Source: Arthrobacter ramosus
GTDB taxonomy: Bacteria; Actinomycetota; Actinomycetes; Actinomycetales; Micrococcaceae
Direction: 5' to 3'
Assembly: GCF_039535095.1 (NCBI RefSeq)
Contig: NZ_BAAAWN010000001.1
Coordinates: 3,658,001 to 3,722,000, forward strand
DNA length: 64,000 nucleotides
The position numbers and the translations under genes are program-made. This document shows positions 34,959 through 43,755 of the stretch, in pieces; position 1 is the first letter of the stretch; each line of letters begins with the position of its first letter. The notes beneath the pieces are model-generated. The model was not told where the DNA came from. It saw only the letters and a program-made list of their open reading frames with translations, and searched no databases.

Positions 34959-35231
34959 TTACTGTCGGCGACTGCGAATTCGAACGAGGATAATTATCGC
35001 GACGACTCCCGCTATCAAGCACGAGATTGAGCCAGCCGCCAAGAAGTACTTCTCGATCAGCGTCATTCTCGTAAGTTCAAGATAGTCGTCGTAAGGAATC
35101 AGGCCGATCTTTGCGTCATGCTGCGAGTATCGTACGAAGTACGTCAAGAGGCTAACGGCTGAAACGGCGGCGCCTATAATCGCGATTGTGATTGAAATCT
35201 TTAAAGCAGTTTTCATCTTGGATGCCGTCAC
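34959..35231 (-). CDS. Small two-helix membrane protein, unknown
   Basis: 90 residues from a GTG at 35231, preferred because a GGGGGAAG site lies just upstream; an ATG at 35217 is possible. Helix 1 is ISITIAIIGAAVSAVSLLTYFV; helix 2 is LAAGSISCLIAGVVAIIILV, with a short loop and a basic tail (RIRSRRQ). The base composition is visibly more AT-rich than the jet operon. I do not recognise a family. Confidence 0.6.
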   Translation of the reverse strand: MTASKMKTALKISITIAIIGAAVSAVSLLTYFVRYSQHDAKIGLIPYDDYLELTRMTLIEKYFLAAGSISCLIAGVVAIIILVRIRSRRQ

Positions 35232-35277
35232 GAAGGCTTCCCCCCTCTCATAGTCGCCGAGTAAATATCATTTCGTC

Positions 35278-36264
35278 CTAACGCCAAATGGATCCCCAAC
35301 CACCTTCCGGGTAATTACAATTGTATCGTGCCATTCTTAACCAATTCCAAGCAGGCCGCCATGACTCGAGATTGTACTCGGGTAGTGAAAGTGGCAGGCC
35401 GGCGATATGGCAATAGAACTGCTGCTCAATTGAATCGGTCCAGCGCCATGAATCGGCCCCCATCTTGGATCGGACCTCGTCGCGGTGCGCCCACCAAGTC
35501 GTAGCGTTCGAAAACGTTACTCCCCAGGCGGTCGGCGTAACATTCACGGTCCAACCGCCATTCCTGCTGTTCCACCAGGGCCGATGATAAAGGTCCACAC
35601 CAAGCCATGGATCCGACACAACGGGGTATTGGACGCCAGCCCTACGATGCTCTACTTTCTGTATCAGTTTAGTGCCGTGCACTTCGTAGCGAGTCGGTAT
35701 CGCCTTTCCTGCTGAGTCCTTCGCCCATGGGGCAGAGAAGCCACCTAGGAACTCGCCTGCCTGATCGGTTGCAACCACGAATCCGGCGTCCGTCACTTCC
35801 AATTTCGCCGCCGACGGCAGCTCGACAGGGTATGCAAACTCCGTCGGCGACTCGGGTCCTGATATTGTCGTAGCAATCTGAACTGAACCGTCCGTCTTAG
35901 GTATAACGGCCGTTGCATCCCTGCCATGAGGGTACGTGACACCAACCGAGCCTCGAATGCCTTGTGAATCCGACGAAGCAGGCAGTCAAACCTTGATCTT
36001 TGTGGCGTCACTCTTCAATTCCACAAATCCATCGCCCGTAGTCGGGAACGAAATCTCATTTCCTCCCGCCGAGACATACTCGACGCCATTTCTGACTGAG
36101 ACCACCCGTTCCGGGAGGGCGGCGTGATTTTTTAGTTCCGGAGCGACTGAAATCGCACCGTCCTCCGATTGAGGCGGAAGTGCAGGTGATGGAGCGATAC
36201 CGCACACTAAAAGTGTTGCCGTAAATCCGATTGCAAAAAGGCTTCTTCTTAAGGACGTTTTCAT
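35278..36264 (-). pseudogene. Secreted DUF2599-like protein interrupted by an in-frame TGA
   Basis: One continuous frame of about 328 codons runs from the ATG at 36264 to the stop at 35278, broken by a single TGA at 35986-35988. Before it lie a signal peptide (RRSLFAIGFTATLLVCG...PALP) and a segment EYVSAGGNEISFPTTGDGFV. After it the same frame continues LPASSDSQGIRGSVGVTYPHG and keeps family motifs to the end: SAPWAKDSAGKAIPTRYEV, VVSDPWLGVDLY, FYCHIAG and YNLESWRPAWNW. No frameshift is needed. This is a recent nonsense mutation, or a sequencing error. The family is secreted in actinobacteria; function is unknown. Confidence 0.82.
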
Positions 36265-36279
36265 GCTTCTCTCTCTCAT

Positions 36280-36734
36280 CGATTTGTGATGACGGGCTTA
36301 GAATCAGCGGCCGAACCAACACTTCCATCTGGTGCCCACCAGTCTCGTAATCCCCACTATCAGTGCAAGGAAGACTAGCGCCGGAACTGGCGCGTGTGTG
36401 GTGAAAAGACACTAATTGAGTACTCGAAGAGCCCAATTTGAGTGTCAATTGGGGGCAGTCTGTGAACTCACTCGGCGGGGCGTGTGAGTGTTCGGGGGTC
36501 GCACCCGGACAGTTAGAGGCTGCCCGCCTTCAGCACGGCTCGCCAGATAGCTTGAGGCTCTATATGAAGATCGCAGCGGCTAGGAAGTACCGAGGATCGT
36601 CCGAAATCTCGGCCGCTGCAAATTTGCAAGGCATCTGTCTTCTCTCACCAAAACATCAGGTTCCCGGATATAGACTCATCGCAACGGCGCCCTGCCATGG
36701 GGCCGCTTGGCCACCCTGAGAGGGATGCGGCTCG
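36280..36734. other. Intergenic region without a supported gene
   Basis: It holds short open frames with no recognisable content. The one notable element is a spaced palindrome, CCCAATT at 36432-36438 and AATTGGG at 36447-36453, which could be an operator for the downstream ABC genes. Confidence 0.5.
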
Positions 36735-37523
36735 ATGAGTGAAGTGAATGTGCCGGCACAACCGCCGGTCTTGGACATCAGCGACTTGCGCGTCGCGTAT
36801 GGTGCGCGGACCGTCGTCGACGGTGTGAGTTTTCAGGTTCACCGCGGTGAGATCTTCGGCCTGCTGGGCCCGAACGGTGCAGGGAAGACGAGCACACTCA
36901 GCGCCATCGAAGGGTTGGTTACGCGGAAATCCGGACGGCTGCTGGTGGACGGAATCGACGTCCAAGAAGAGCCGCTGGACGCGAAAGCGCGGCTCGGGGT
37001 GCAATTGCAGTCCTCCAGTTTCCAGGCCGAACTGACTATTCAGCAGATCGCAAGACTCTACGGCGGCCTCTATGGAGTGAAACTCTCGCGTGCGCAAATC
37101 GGGACAAGCATGCGTTCCATAGGGCTTGAAGAAGAACTGGGCAAAAGATTCAAACAGTTGTCAGGTGGGCAGCAGCAGCGGCTTGCATTGTTCATTGCGA
37201 CGATTCACAACCCCCTCTTGCTCTTACTGGACGAACCGACCGCCGGGCTGGACCCCCAGTCACGCCGCGGACTATGGCGTCGCATCGAGGAACTCCGTAG
37301 AGAAGGCAACAGCATTCTTCTGACCACGCACTCGATGGAGGAGGCTCAGGCGGTGTGTGACCGCGTCGCGATCATCGACCATGGGGTACTGCTCACCATC
37401 GGCAAGCCGTCGGAGCTGATCGACAAACACAGGGACGATCCGCGGGTGCTTTCGGTCGCCCACGGCGCACCGACCTTGGAAGACGTGTTCATCGGACTGA
37501 CAGGAAGTGAGATCCGTGACTAA
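36735..37523 (+). CDS. ABC-2 type exporter, ATP-binding subunit
   Basis: 262 residues. Walker A is GLLGPNGAGKTST (about residues 44-56), the signature is LSGGQQQRLAL, Walker B is LLLLDEPTAGLDPQ, and the H-loop is TTHSMEEAQ. This is the DrrA/CcmA-type NBD that pairs with a six-helix ABC-2 permease. It overlaps the permease gene by 17 bases. Drug, lipid or peptide export is possible; the substrate is not readable. Confidence 0.93.
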   Translation: MSEVNVPAQPPVLDISDLRVAYGARTVVDGVSFQVHRGEIFGLLGPNGAGKTSTLSAIEGLVTRKSGRLLVDGIDVQEEPLDAKARLGVQLQSSSFQAELTIQQIARLYGGLYGVKLSRAQIGTSMRSIGLEEELGKRFKQLSGGQQQRLALFIATIHNPLLLLLDEPTAGLDPQSRRGLWRRIEELRREGNSILLTTHSMEEAQAVCDRVAIIDHGVLLTIGKPSELIDKHRDDPRVLSVAHGAPTLEDVFIGLTGSEIRD

Positions 37524-38289
37524 CACCAGCGTCGCCACTGTCCGCCCACCGCGCGGCCTCGCCATGGGCTCGTTGCTTCGCGCGGACTCCATTGTGATGC
37601 TCAACAGTAAGACTTCACTTGTCTTGAGCGCCCTGCTGCCGGTCGTCATCCTTGTGGTCACAAGCTTTGGCAAAGCACAATCACGGCTCGGCGGGTCAAA
37701 CCTCCTCATCGGCTTGGCGTTGACCCTTGGACTACTCACCTCATGCCTGCTCGGATTCACCTTGGCCCTGGCCCACGACCGGGAGATCGGTGTGCTGCAA
37801 AGGCTCCGTGTCACCCCGGCGCCCAACTGGATGATCATGACCAGCCGCCTTGTCGTCCAAATAGCCACGAACCTGCTCGCGTCCATCATTGTCGTCATCG
37901 TCGGCTCTATCGTTCACGGGCTCACGCTCAACATCGGCCAATACCTCTTGGTCATCACCATTGCGGTCCTCGGAGCGGCAATGTTCCTGGCCATCGGACA
38001 AGCCCTGGTCGGCTTGGTTCAGTCCACCAACGCCGTCAGCGCGATCGGCCGGTTGCTCATGATCTTCCTGCTGCTCCTCGGCCTCCTCGGAGGAAGCGGC
38101 ATCCTCGGGGACGCGATGCAAACCATCTCGGGCTGGTCCCCCGTCGGAGCCCTCCTGGCACTCTTCTCGGATGTCTTGAACCAGTCTGCCTGGGGCGGTC
38201 AGGACACCTATTCGCTCTTGGCCTGCGTGGGATACGTCGTCGTGTTCGCGTTCATCGGAATCCGCTGGTTCCGATGGGAATCGCGGTAG
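37507..38289 (+). CDS. ABC-2 type exporter, permease subunit
   Basis: 260 residues with six hydrophobic helices. The ABC-2 permease signature region is visible: ALAHDREIGVLQRLRVTPAP between helices 2 and 3, then LGLLGGSGILGDAMQTISGWSP before the last helix. It starts inside the ATPase gene, confirming the pair. No regulator is directly attached. Confidence 0.92.
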   Translation: MRSVTNTSVATVRPPRGLAMGSLLRADSIVMLNSKTSLVLSALLPVVILVVTSFGKAQSRLGGSNLLIGLALTLGLLTSCLLGFTLALAHDREIGVLQRLRVTPAPNWMIMTSRLVVQIATNLLASIIVVIVGSIVHGLTLNIGQYLLVITIAVLGAAMFLAIGQALVGLVQSTNAVSAIGRLLMIFLLLLGLLGGSGILGDAMQTISGWSPVGALLALFSDVLNQSAWGGQDTYSLLACVGYVVVFAFIGIRWFRWESR

Positions 38290-38295
38290 GCCAAC

Positions 38296-38544
38296 TTAGG
38301 AAATCGAAGGTCGCTTCCGATGCTTCACGCTGGTTGCGATCCAAGCCACCGGGCCGATGAGCGGAATGAACAGGACCAACAAGAGCCAGAGCACGAGTTC
38401 CCGTTTAGTCAGACTCCTGGCGCTGCGCGCGAGCACAATCAGGGCCCAGACAAAGACGACAACTGTGGCGAAAGCAAGCACCGTCGCTATGACTTCATAC
38501 CCGGTTGGAGCGAGAACGTCGTTAGCAGTTGAGAGAAAAAACAC
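38296..38544 (-). CDS. PLDc_N-type small membrane protein
   Basis: 82 residues from a GTG at 38544 with GGAGGGGCC just upstream. Two hydrophobic helices surround a polar loop: IATVLAFATVVVFVWALIVL and LVLWLLLVLFIPLIGPVAWI. The second has the F-I-P-x-x-G-x-x-W/A motif of the PLDc_N transmembrane domain, found alone in many actinobacteria. The tail is basic. It is convergent with the ABC permease. Confidence 0.8.
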   Translation of the reverse strand: MFFLSTANDVLAPTGYEVIATVLAFATVVVFVWALIVLARSARSLTKRELVLWLLLVLFIPLIGPVAWIATSVKHRKRPSIS

Positions 38545-38629
38545 GGCCCCTCCTTCGCGGTTTAGGTGTGACTAAGCTATCACTTACCAGCCCCAAGGAC
38601 CTTGGACGAGCCGAGACATCGAGCCCGCC

Positions 38630-39241
38630 TCACGCTGACGCAGGCTCCCACGCGAATCCGTCCGGGTCGGTGAACGGGCCGGCTACGCTGCCGATCGCGA
38701 GTCGGTGCGATCCGGTGCCGTCGGGAGAGACACCAGCGTCCTTGGCGAGGGCACGGCGCGCGTAAAGCCCAAGCTGGACGGGACTCGACGGCATGGCGAA
38801 CTCGACGTACTTTCCGAAGCTCTTCCCAACGGAGAGACCCCGCTCGCCGTAGAACCGTTTGCTCGCGGAAACGTCCGCGACCGCCACCAGGAGCACGATC
38901 TTGTCGACCTCCCGGGTGGCGGGACCAGTGTCCTTCTTGGCCGATGTCGCGACCTTCCAAATCGCGCCATCCGGAGCCTGAACGACGCCGCCGAAGCCCC
39001 ACAAGGACTTCGTCACTGGCTTCAGCGTCGTGGCACCCGCTTCCACAGCGGAATCGATGAGGCTGCTGACGGTGGACGGCTGCGAAACGACGAGCGACAG
39101 CGTGAACCCTCGGAAGCCGTCAGTAGGAGCATCCGAGGCCCGCACACGCACTCGCGGGCCCAATCCGAAGGCGGCGTCGTAGAAAGCGGTGGCGGCCGCG
39201 GGGTCAGGAACTTCGAGGGTGACTGATTCGATGGCGGTCAT
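38630..39241 (-). CDS. VOC superfamily (glyoxalase/dioxygenase-like) protein, two-module
   Basis: 203 residues from the ATG at 39241. Two vicinal-oxygen-chelate modules: residues 1-95 (TAIESVTLEVPDPAAATAFY ... VQAPDGAIWKV) and 105-203 (VDKIVLLVAVADVSASKRFY ... FTDPDGFAWEPA). Substrate cannot be predicted. The MarR gene upstream on the same strand is 165 bases away and may or may not be linked. Confidence 0.88.
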   Translation of the reverse strand: MTAIESVTLEVPDPAAATAFYDAAFGLGPRVRVRASDAPTDGFRGFTLSLVVSQPSTVSSLIDSAVEAGATTLKPVTKSLWGFGGVVQAPDGAIWKVATSAKKDTGPATREVDKIVLLVAVADVSASKRFYGERGLSVGKSFGKYVEFAMPSSPVQLGLYARRALAKDAGVSPDGTGSHRLAIGSVAGPFTDPDGFAWEPASA

Positions 39242-39406
39242 GACAGGTCCTTAAGTGAGTGGGTTGCTTCGTGATTTCGACTTTATGCCGAGGCCCCACT
39301 GACCGCTTCTCCAATCCTGACCGATGTGTTCCGCACCTGGGCGCCGAGCTTTTATCGGTCACCTGTTCACTTCCAAGTTGCGACATCCCTTCTATTGGAT
39401 GGCCGT

Positions 39407-39844
39407 TTACAGGGAAGCGACGCACGTCCTCAACATGTCTCGAAGCTGTTTCTGTTCGTCCTCAGTGAGGCCCGAGCGCATGGTGTCTTCCACCGCCTTG
39501 ACTGCAGTACTGGCGGCTTCGAGCTGCTGGCGGCCATGCGCTGTCAGTTCAGTCGGCAGTATTCGGCCGACCGAAGCCTCGGTCGCCCGAGAAACAAGGC
39601 CCTCACGCTCTAGCGCCTGCAATAGAACGTTCATCGACTGTCGAGACACGAAGGCACCTCTCGCGAGCTCGGAGTTGGACAGCCCCGGCCGCTGAGCAAG
39701 GAGCTCCAGGCATGCGTAATGGGTGATGCTCATGCCCAGCGGCCGCAACACACTCTCCATTGCCGTGCGAAGCGCACTGGCCGCTTCCTTAAGGAGATAT
39801 CCGAGCGATGTATCGAGGCTGACTCCTGTTACGTCTTGACTCAT
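39407..39844 (-). CDS. MarR family transcriptional regulator
   Basis: 145 residues from the ATG at 39844. Winged helix: LGMSITHYACLELLAQRPGLSNSELARG, recognition helix FVSRQSMNVLLQALEREGLV, wing with ILPTELTAHG. It is divergent from a small VOC gene; the 55-base gap contains two copies of a TGTCA-N6-TGACA palindrome, one overlapping its own start codon. Autorepression together with control of the VOC gene is the obvious model. Confidence 0.92.
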   Translation of the reverse strand: MSQDVTGVSLDTSLGYLLKEAASALRTAMESVLRPLGMSITHYACLELLAQRPGLSNSELARGAFVSRQSMNVLLQALEREGLVSRATEASVGRILPTELTAHGRQQLEAASTAVKAVEDTMRSGLTEDEQKQLRDMLRTCVASL

Positions 39845-39884
39845 GTCAATATTCTGACATACTCTAAGTGTCAACTAACTGACA
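39844..39884. promoter_or_regulatory. Doubled MarR operator between divergent genes
   Basis: TGTCAATATTCTGACA (39844-39859) and TGTCAACTAACTGACA (39869-39884) are two palindromes of form TGTCA-N6-TGACA with centres 25 bases apart. The first abuts the marR ATG; the second lies just before the VOC ribosome site (AGGAG). A possible -35 (TTGACT, 39836-39841) lies beside the first site. Confidence 0.75.
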
Positions 39885-39898
39885 CTAAGGAGCTCCTC

Positions 39899-40267
39899 AT
39901 GCCGGTCACCGGACCCGACTTCATTTCAATCCAAGTGCGCGACCTTGAAGCGTCTGCCGCTTTCTACCAGCAGCACCTCGGGCTGACCCGTTCTCCAGCG
40001 GGGCTGCCGCACGCAGTGGTATTTGACACCAGACCGGTCGCGTTCGCCGTCCGGGACCTTGCGCCGGGCGTCAGCCTTGCCTCCACGCCACAGCCCGGCC
40101 TCGGCATCGGATTGTGGTTGCACGCCACGGACACGCAAACGATCCATGACAAATTAGCGGCCGTCGGTACCGAAATCGTGGTCGAACCGTTCGACGGCCC
40201 ATTCGGGCGCACCTTTACCTTCGCCGACCCCGACGGATACCAAATCACCCTCCACGACCGTGCCTGA
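39899..40267 (+). CDS. Single-domain VOC family protein under MarR control
   Basis: 122 residues from the ATG at 39899 (AGGAG at 39888-39892). The VOC fold is clear: GPDFISIQVRDLEASAAFYQ at the start and FADPDGYQITLHDRA at the end. The expected metal/substrate positions include the C-terminal region; no enzyme class can be named. Fosfomycin/bleomycin-type resistance or an electrophile-processing role are plausible given the divergent MarR regulator. Confidence 0.9.
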   Translation: MPVTGPDFISIQVRDLEASAAFYQQHLGLTRSPAGLPHAVVFDTRPVAFAVRDLAPGVSLASTPQPGLGIGLWLHATDTQTIHDKLAAVGTEIVVEPFDGPFGRTFTFADPDGYQITLHDRA

Positions 40268-40279
40268 CCCGCGCAGGAG

Positions 40280-41530
40280 TTATTCCATCAGTTCACACAG
40301 ACGAGACCGGAGGTAGCTTCGTTCGGTGTCGTTATCAGAGAGTATTAGAGCCTCTTCAAAGGCGACCCGGGCCTCGTCGAAACGGCCCAGCCGGGTCAGG
40401 AAGTCGGCGCGTGCAGCGGGAAGATACGGGTATCGGGCGAGTCGCGGTTCGGCTCCGAGCGCATCCAGCTCGGCCAAACCTTCCGCGTAGCCGACCGCGA
40501 AGCCGAGAGCGATGGCCCGATTAAGTTTGACGACCGGAGTGGACCACGTCTCCATGAGCAGGTCGTAGAGACCCAGGATCTCCTGCCAGTCAGTGTCGGA
40601 CCACGACTTGCTCTCGTCATGGACGGCCGCGATCGCTGCCATGAGGGCGAAGCGGCCCGGTGGCCCTAGCTTCAAAACCTCGCCCAGGAGCGCTACCCCT
40701 TCATCAATGGCCGGTCGGTCCCATTTTGATCGGTCCTGGTTCTCCATCAGCACGAGTTCACGGTGCTCATCGAGCCGCGCGCCCCTCCGGGCGTCGGTCA
40801 GTAGCACGAGGGCGAGAAGCCCGGTAACGTCGCGGTCGCCGGGCAGCAGGACGTGCAGCATTCTCGCCAGCTCATGGCCGCGTTCGGCGAGATCTCTGCG
40901 CATCAGGTCCCCTCCTGATGGGGCGGTGTGCCCGGTCGTGTACACCAGGTAAACAACGGACAGCACGCCGTCGACACGCTCGCGCAGCTCGGGCGCCGCC
41001 GGCACGCGGTACGGTATGTGCGCGGCCCCGATCTTCTTTTTCGCGCGAGTGATCCGCGCAGCCATCGTCGCCTCCGGAAGCAGAAACGCCCGCGCGACAT
41101 CGGCCGTGGACAGCCCGCACAAAAGGCGTAGCGTCAGGGCGACCTGAGCGTCAGGCGCGAGGGCGGGGTGGCAGCACGTGAATATCAACCGCAGCCGGTC
41201 ATCGGTGATGTCTTCCGTCTCGCGGCCCGGGTCGTCGAGCGACTGGACCTCCGGGTCGAGAAGTTTGGGGAGCGCCCGCTGTGCGGTCGCGGCGCGTCGG
41301 TGCATGTCCACTGCTCGTCGCCGCGCGGTCACGGTGAGCCACGCTCCAGGGTTCTCCGGGATGCCACGCGTACCCCACGTCGACAATGCGCTGGCGTACG
41401 CATCTTGCACGGCTTCTTCCGCTGTGTCGATATCACCGGCAATACGCACGGTGGCCGCCAACACGAACGCCCACTCCCGACGGTGCGCCTCCGCAACCGC
41501 AGCAGCGACCTCGGAGCTGGCGGCCGGCAT
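40280..41530 (-). CDS. ECF42-type RNA polymerase sigma factor with C-terminal TPR-like domain
   Basis: 416 residues, far longer than a simple ECF factor. Sigma region 2 includes TAEEAVQDAYASALSTW and region 4 GLSTADVARAFLLPEATMAARITRAKKKI (about residues 35-180). A conserved DUF6596/TPR-like extension follows, with LLLTDARRGARLDEHRELVLMENQDRSKWD split across its centre and repeats such as LGRFDEARVAFEEAL at the end. ECF42 factors lack a classical anti-sigma factor and are paired with DGPF/YCII proteins. One is encoded immediately upstream here, sharing one base. Confidence 0.92.
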   Translation of the reverse strand: MPAASSEVAAAVAEAHRREWAFVLAATVRIAGDIDTAEEAVQDAYASALSTWGTRGIPENPGAWLTVTARRRAVDMHRRAATAQRALPKLLDPEVQSLDDPGRETEDITDDRLRLIFTCCHPALAPDAQVALTLRLLCGLSTADVARAFLLPEATMAARITRAKKKIGAAHIPYRVPAAPELRERVDGVLSVVYLVYTTGHTAPSGGDLMRRDLAERGHELARMLHVLLPGDRDVTGLLALVLLTDARRGARLDEHRELVLMENQDRSKWDRPAIDEGVALLGEVLKLGPPGRFALMAAIAAVHDESKSWSDTDWQEILGLYDLLMETWSTPVVKLNRAIALGFAVGYAEGLAELDALGAEPRLARYPYLPAARADFLTRLGRFDEARVAFEEALILSDNDTERSYLRSRLCELME

Positions 41531-41865
41531 CAGCTTGCCACTCGCACGGGCCGAACCTCGACTCCGACCCCGGCGGGCACCTCCTTGGCAATCTCCAGCG
41601 CCTCATCGAGGTCGGCTGCCTCGATCATGAAGTAGCCCCCAAGCGTCTCCTTCGACTCGGCGAAGGGGCCGTCCGTCACCGAGAATCCGCCGGACCCGTC
41701 GCGCCGGATGGACGTCGCCGTCTCGGCCGGCTCGAGTGCGGCCCCGCCGAGCAGCGACCGCCCGCGGCGCTGCATGAACGCTTGGTAGTCGGCGCTGACT
41801 GTCTCGCCCGCGGCTTCTTTCGTAGCCACTTCATCCTGGAAGATCAGGACCAAATACTTTGACAT
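41530..41865 (-). CDS. DGPF/YCII-related protein, ECF42 partner
   Basis: 111 residues from the ATG at 41865 (AAGGGA upstream). The YCII/DGPF fold begins SKYLVLIFQDE and contains VTDGPFAESKETLGGYFMIEA, which carries the namesake D-G-P-F. The stop overlaps the sigma-factor start (TGATG). In ECF42 clusters the DGPF genes are typical targets and neighbours of the sigma factor. Biochemical activity is unknown. Confidence 0.93.
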   Translation of the reverse strand: MSKYLVLIFQDEVATKEAAGETVSADYQAFMQRRGRSLLGGAALEPAETATSIRRDGSGGFSVTDGPFAESKETLGGYFMIEAADLDEALEIAKEVPAGVGVEVRPVRVAS

Positions 41866-41952
41866 TTCACAGTCCCTTCGTCTGAACTCTGGCGTGAGTT
41901 TTCGCTCCATCAACACCGAACACCTTGCGGATTCGGCTCTTCGACACGATTT

Positions 41953-42366
41953 TCAGTGGGCCGGCGCGTTGGCATACGAGGCGACAAGCCAGCGCCCATC
42001 CTCTCGAACCAATACCCACGTGGCAATGACTTCGCGGTCGACCGGGAATTGGGCCTCTCCCGCCATGAGAATGCCGGCCTTGCTGACTACGATCGCTGTG
42101 TGGTCTCCGATAAAGCGGATGCTCAGAGGTTCATCGACCGCCCGGGAACCTTTGAGCGGACCCTGGAAGCCAGCAGCCATGGAACTGCGGATTTCCCCCT
42201 TGTCGCGGTGATACGCTCGCGGCATAACCACCGTGGCGTCGTCCCGATACGATGCCACGAAAGCATCCGCATCATTGTCTGCCCATGCAGCGTAGATCTC
42301 GCCGAAGAGGCTGCGGATCTCGTCGGTCGCCTCGGACTGAGCGTCTGTGGGCTCGTTCTTCGACAT
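41953..42366 (-). CDS. SnoaL/NTF2-like protein (SgcJ/EcaC type)
   Basis: 137 residues. The family pattern is EIRSLFGEIYAAWADNDADAFVASY, then YRDDATVVMPRAYHRDKGEI and a beta-rich C-terminal half ending VREDGRWLVASYANAPAH, an NTF2-like cone fold. It is on the same strand 87 bases upstream of the DGPF gene. Small enzymes of this kind are often members of ECF42 regulons. Confidence 0.88.
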   Translation of the reverse strand: MSKNEPTDAQSEATDEIRSLFGEIYAAWADNDADAFVASYRDDATVVMPRAYHRDKGEIRSSMAAGFQGPLKGSRAVDEPLSIRFIGDHTAIVVSKAGILMAGEAQFPVDREVIATWVLVREDGRWLVASYANAPAH

Positions 42367-42462
42367 TGGTCTGTTCCTTTCGTCGCACTCCGGTAGACCC
42401 TTCCATTCGGGCCCTTACTCATACGACGCGCACCAGAAGCAAAGATCGACAACTGTGACCAA

Positions 42463-42822
42463 TTAGTCCAGGCAGAGACACAAAGGATGACCGGCGGGAT
42501 CAAGGAACACCCGGAACGTCGTTCCCGGCTGGTTTTCGTGCTTGGTCGCGCCGAGCTCGAGCACAGCTGCCTCAGCCGTGTCGAGGTCATCGACCACGAC
42601 GTCGAGGTGCATCTGCTGCGGAACGTCCTGGCCGGGCCATTGTGGCGCCCTGTAGGACTCGACTTTCTGGAAGGCCAGCGAATCACCGTACTCGGCGCGG
42701 ACGGACCACCAGTCGTCGTCGTTCCGCTCGATTTTCCACTCAAGAAGGGCGCTGTAAAACTCAGCCAGGGTCTTGGGGTCAGGGCAGTCGAGTACGACGA
42801 CGGGGAAGCGTGCGATAGCCAT
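42463..42822 (-). CDS. VOC family protein
   Basis: 119 residues from the ATG at 42822; a TTG nine bases upstream is possible. Typical small VOC protein: FPVVVLDCPDPKTLAEFYSA, central QMHLDVVVDDLDTAEAAVL with the His at a metal-ligand position, and end VFLDPAGHPLCLCLD. Substrate is unknown. It belongs to the same-strand run with the SnoaL, DGPF and sigma genes. Confidence 0.9.
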   Translation of the reverse strand: MAIARFPVVVLDCPDPKTLAEFYSALLEWKIERNDDDWWSVRAEYGDSLAFQKVESYRAPQWPGQDVPQQMHLDVVVDDLDTAEAAVLELGATKHENQPGTTFRVFLDPAGHPLCLCLD

Positions 42823-42886
42823 GGCCAACACTCTAGGACCGTTTCAGGAGGATCGCATCACATTCGACCGCCGGAATTAGCGGGAA

Positions 42887-43660
42887 CTATCGGTACCGCG
42901 TGGCAAGCTCCGGGCTCTGCGCTCCGAAAGCGGCGAGGTCTGCGTGGAAGACCGCGTCGAGGAGCCCGGCGTCCTCGACCCCCGGGGCGCAGACGGTTTC
43001 GCCCAGTTCCAGGCCGCACAAGCTTGCGGTGACGACGTCGGCTGCGCTCATCCGCGGCATCATGGTCAAGTCCATGCCTTGGCGTTCGTGGAATTCGGTG
43101 GCCACCACGCCCGGGCACACCACTTGCACCGTGATTCCAGTCCCCTCCAGCTCAGCACTCAAGGTTTGGGAGATCGCGACGAGATAAGCCAGGGTCCCGC
43201 CGTAGACGACGCGGCGGGGCATCTGGGAGTGCGGGGCCGGGCCGCCGAAAGCGATCATGCCGGCCACGTTGATGATCGTGCCCTCGCCACGTTCCTGCAT
43301 GCCCGAGATTGCTGCACGGCTGAGCATGGTGGGGGCGAGGACCTTGACGTTGACGAGTTCCGCGGCTTTGTCGGCGGGAAGCTCGGCGAAGGGCATGTAG
43401 TGCGCGACGCCGGCATTGTTCACGAGCAAGGTCACCGGCTCAGTGGCGCAGATCTCGGCGACCGAGCCGATACCCGCAGTCGTGGCGAGGTCGGCGACGA
43501 CGGTCCGGACCGTGGTCTGAGGGTGCGACGCGGCGAATTGTTCCAACCGTTCCTGTCGTCGGCCCACGACCACCAGATCGTAACCGTCGGCGGCCAGGCG
43601 CTCGGCGAATGCCCAGCCGATTCCGGAGCTGGCGCCCGTGATAAGTGCTAGCTTGCTCAC
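42887..43660 (-). CDS. SDR family oxidoreductase lacking the catalytic lysine
   Basis: 257 residues from a GTG at 43660 (GGAAGGAA upstream). NAD(P)-binding TGASSGIGWAFAERLA and VNNAGVAHY are intact. The active site is not: where short-chain dehydrogenases have Y-x-x-x-K, this protein reads VVYGGTLAYL (Tyr near residue 153, Lys replaced by Leu). The usual Ser position reads NVAGMIAFGG. Classical dehydrogenase chemistry is therefore doubtful. The C-terminal half otherwise follows the YciK/DltE-like group (CPGVVATEFHERQ). Confidence 0.88.
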   Translation of the reverse strand: MSKLALITGASSGIGWAFAERLAADGYDLVVVGRRQERLEQFAASHPQTTVRTVVADLATTAGIGSVAEICATEPVTLLVNNAGVAHYMPFAELPADKAAELVNVKVLAPTMLSRAAISGMQERGEGTIINVAGMIAFGGPAPHSQMPRRVVYGGTLAYLVAISQTLSAELEGTGITVQVVCPGVVATEFHERQGMDLTMMPRMSAADVVTASLCGLELGETVCAPGVEDAGLLDAVFHADLAAFGAQSPELATRYR

Positions 43661-43755
43661 TGTCGTTCCTTCCGTTGGCGGCCATGGCGACAGTTCCACG
43701 CAACCACGCGGCTGACAGGGCTGTCCACCTCCAGCCCCCGAATCGCGAGCGCTTT

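Noticed and set aside
35986..35988. Selenocysteine or programmed readthrough at the TGA
   Set aside because: No selenocysteine element follows, the residue is not at a redox site, and a simple nonsense change explains it.
36438..36719. 93-codon frame upstream of the ABC exporter
   Set aside because: It has no ribosome site or recognisable content and ends just before the true gene; treated as intergenic.
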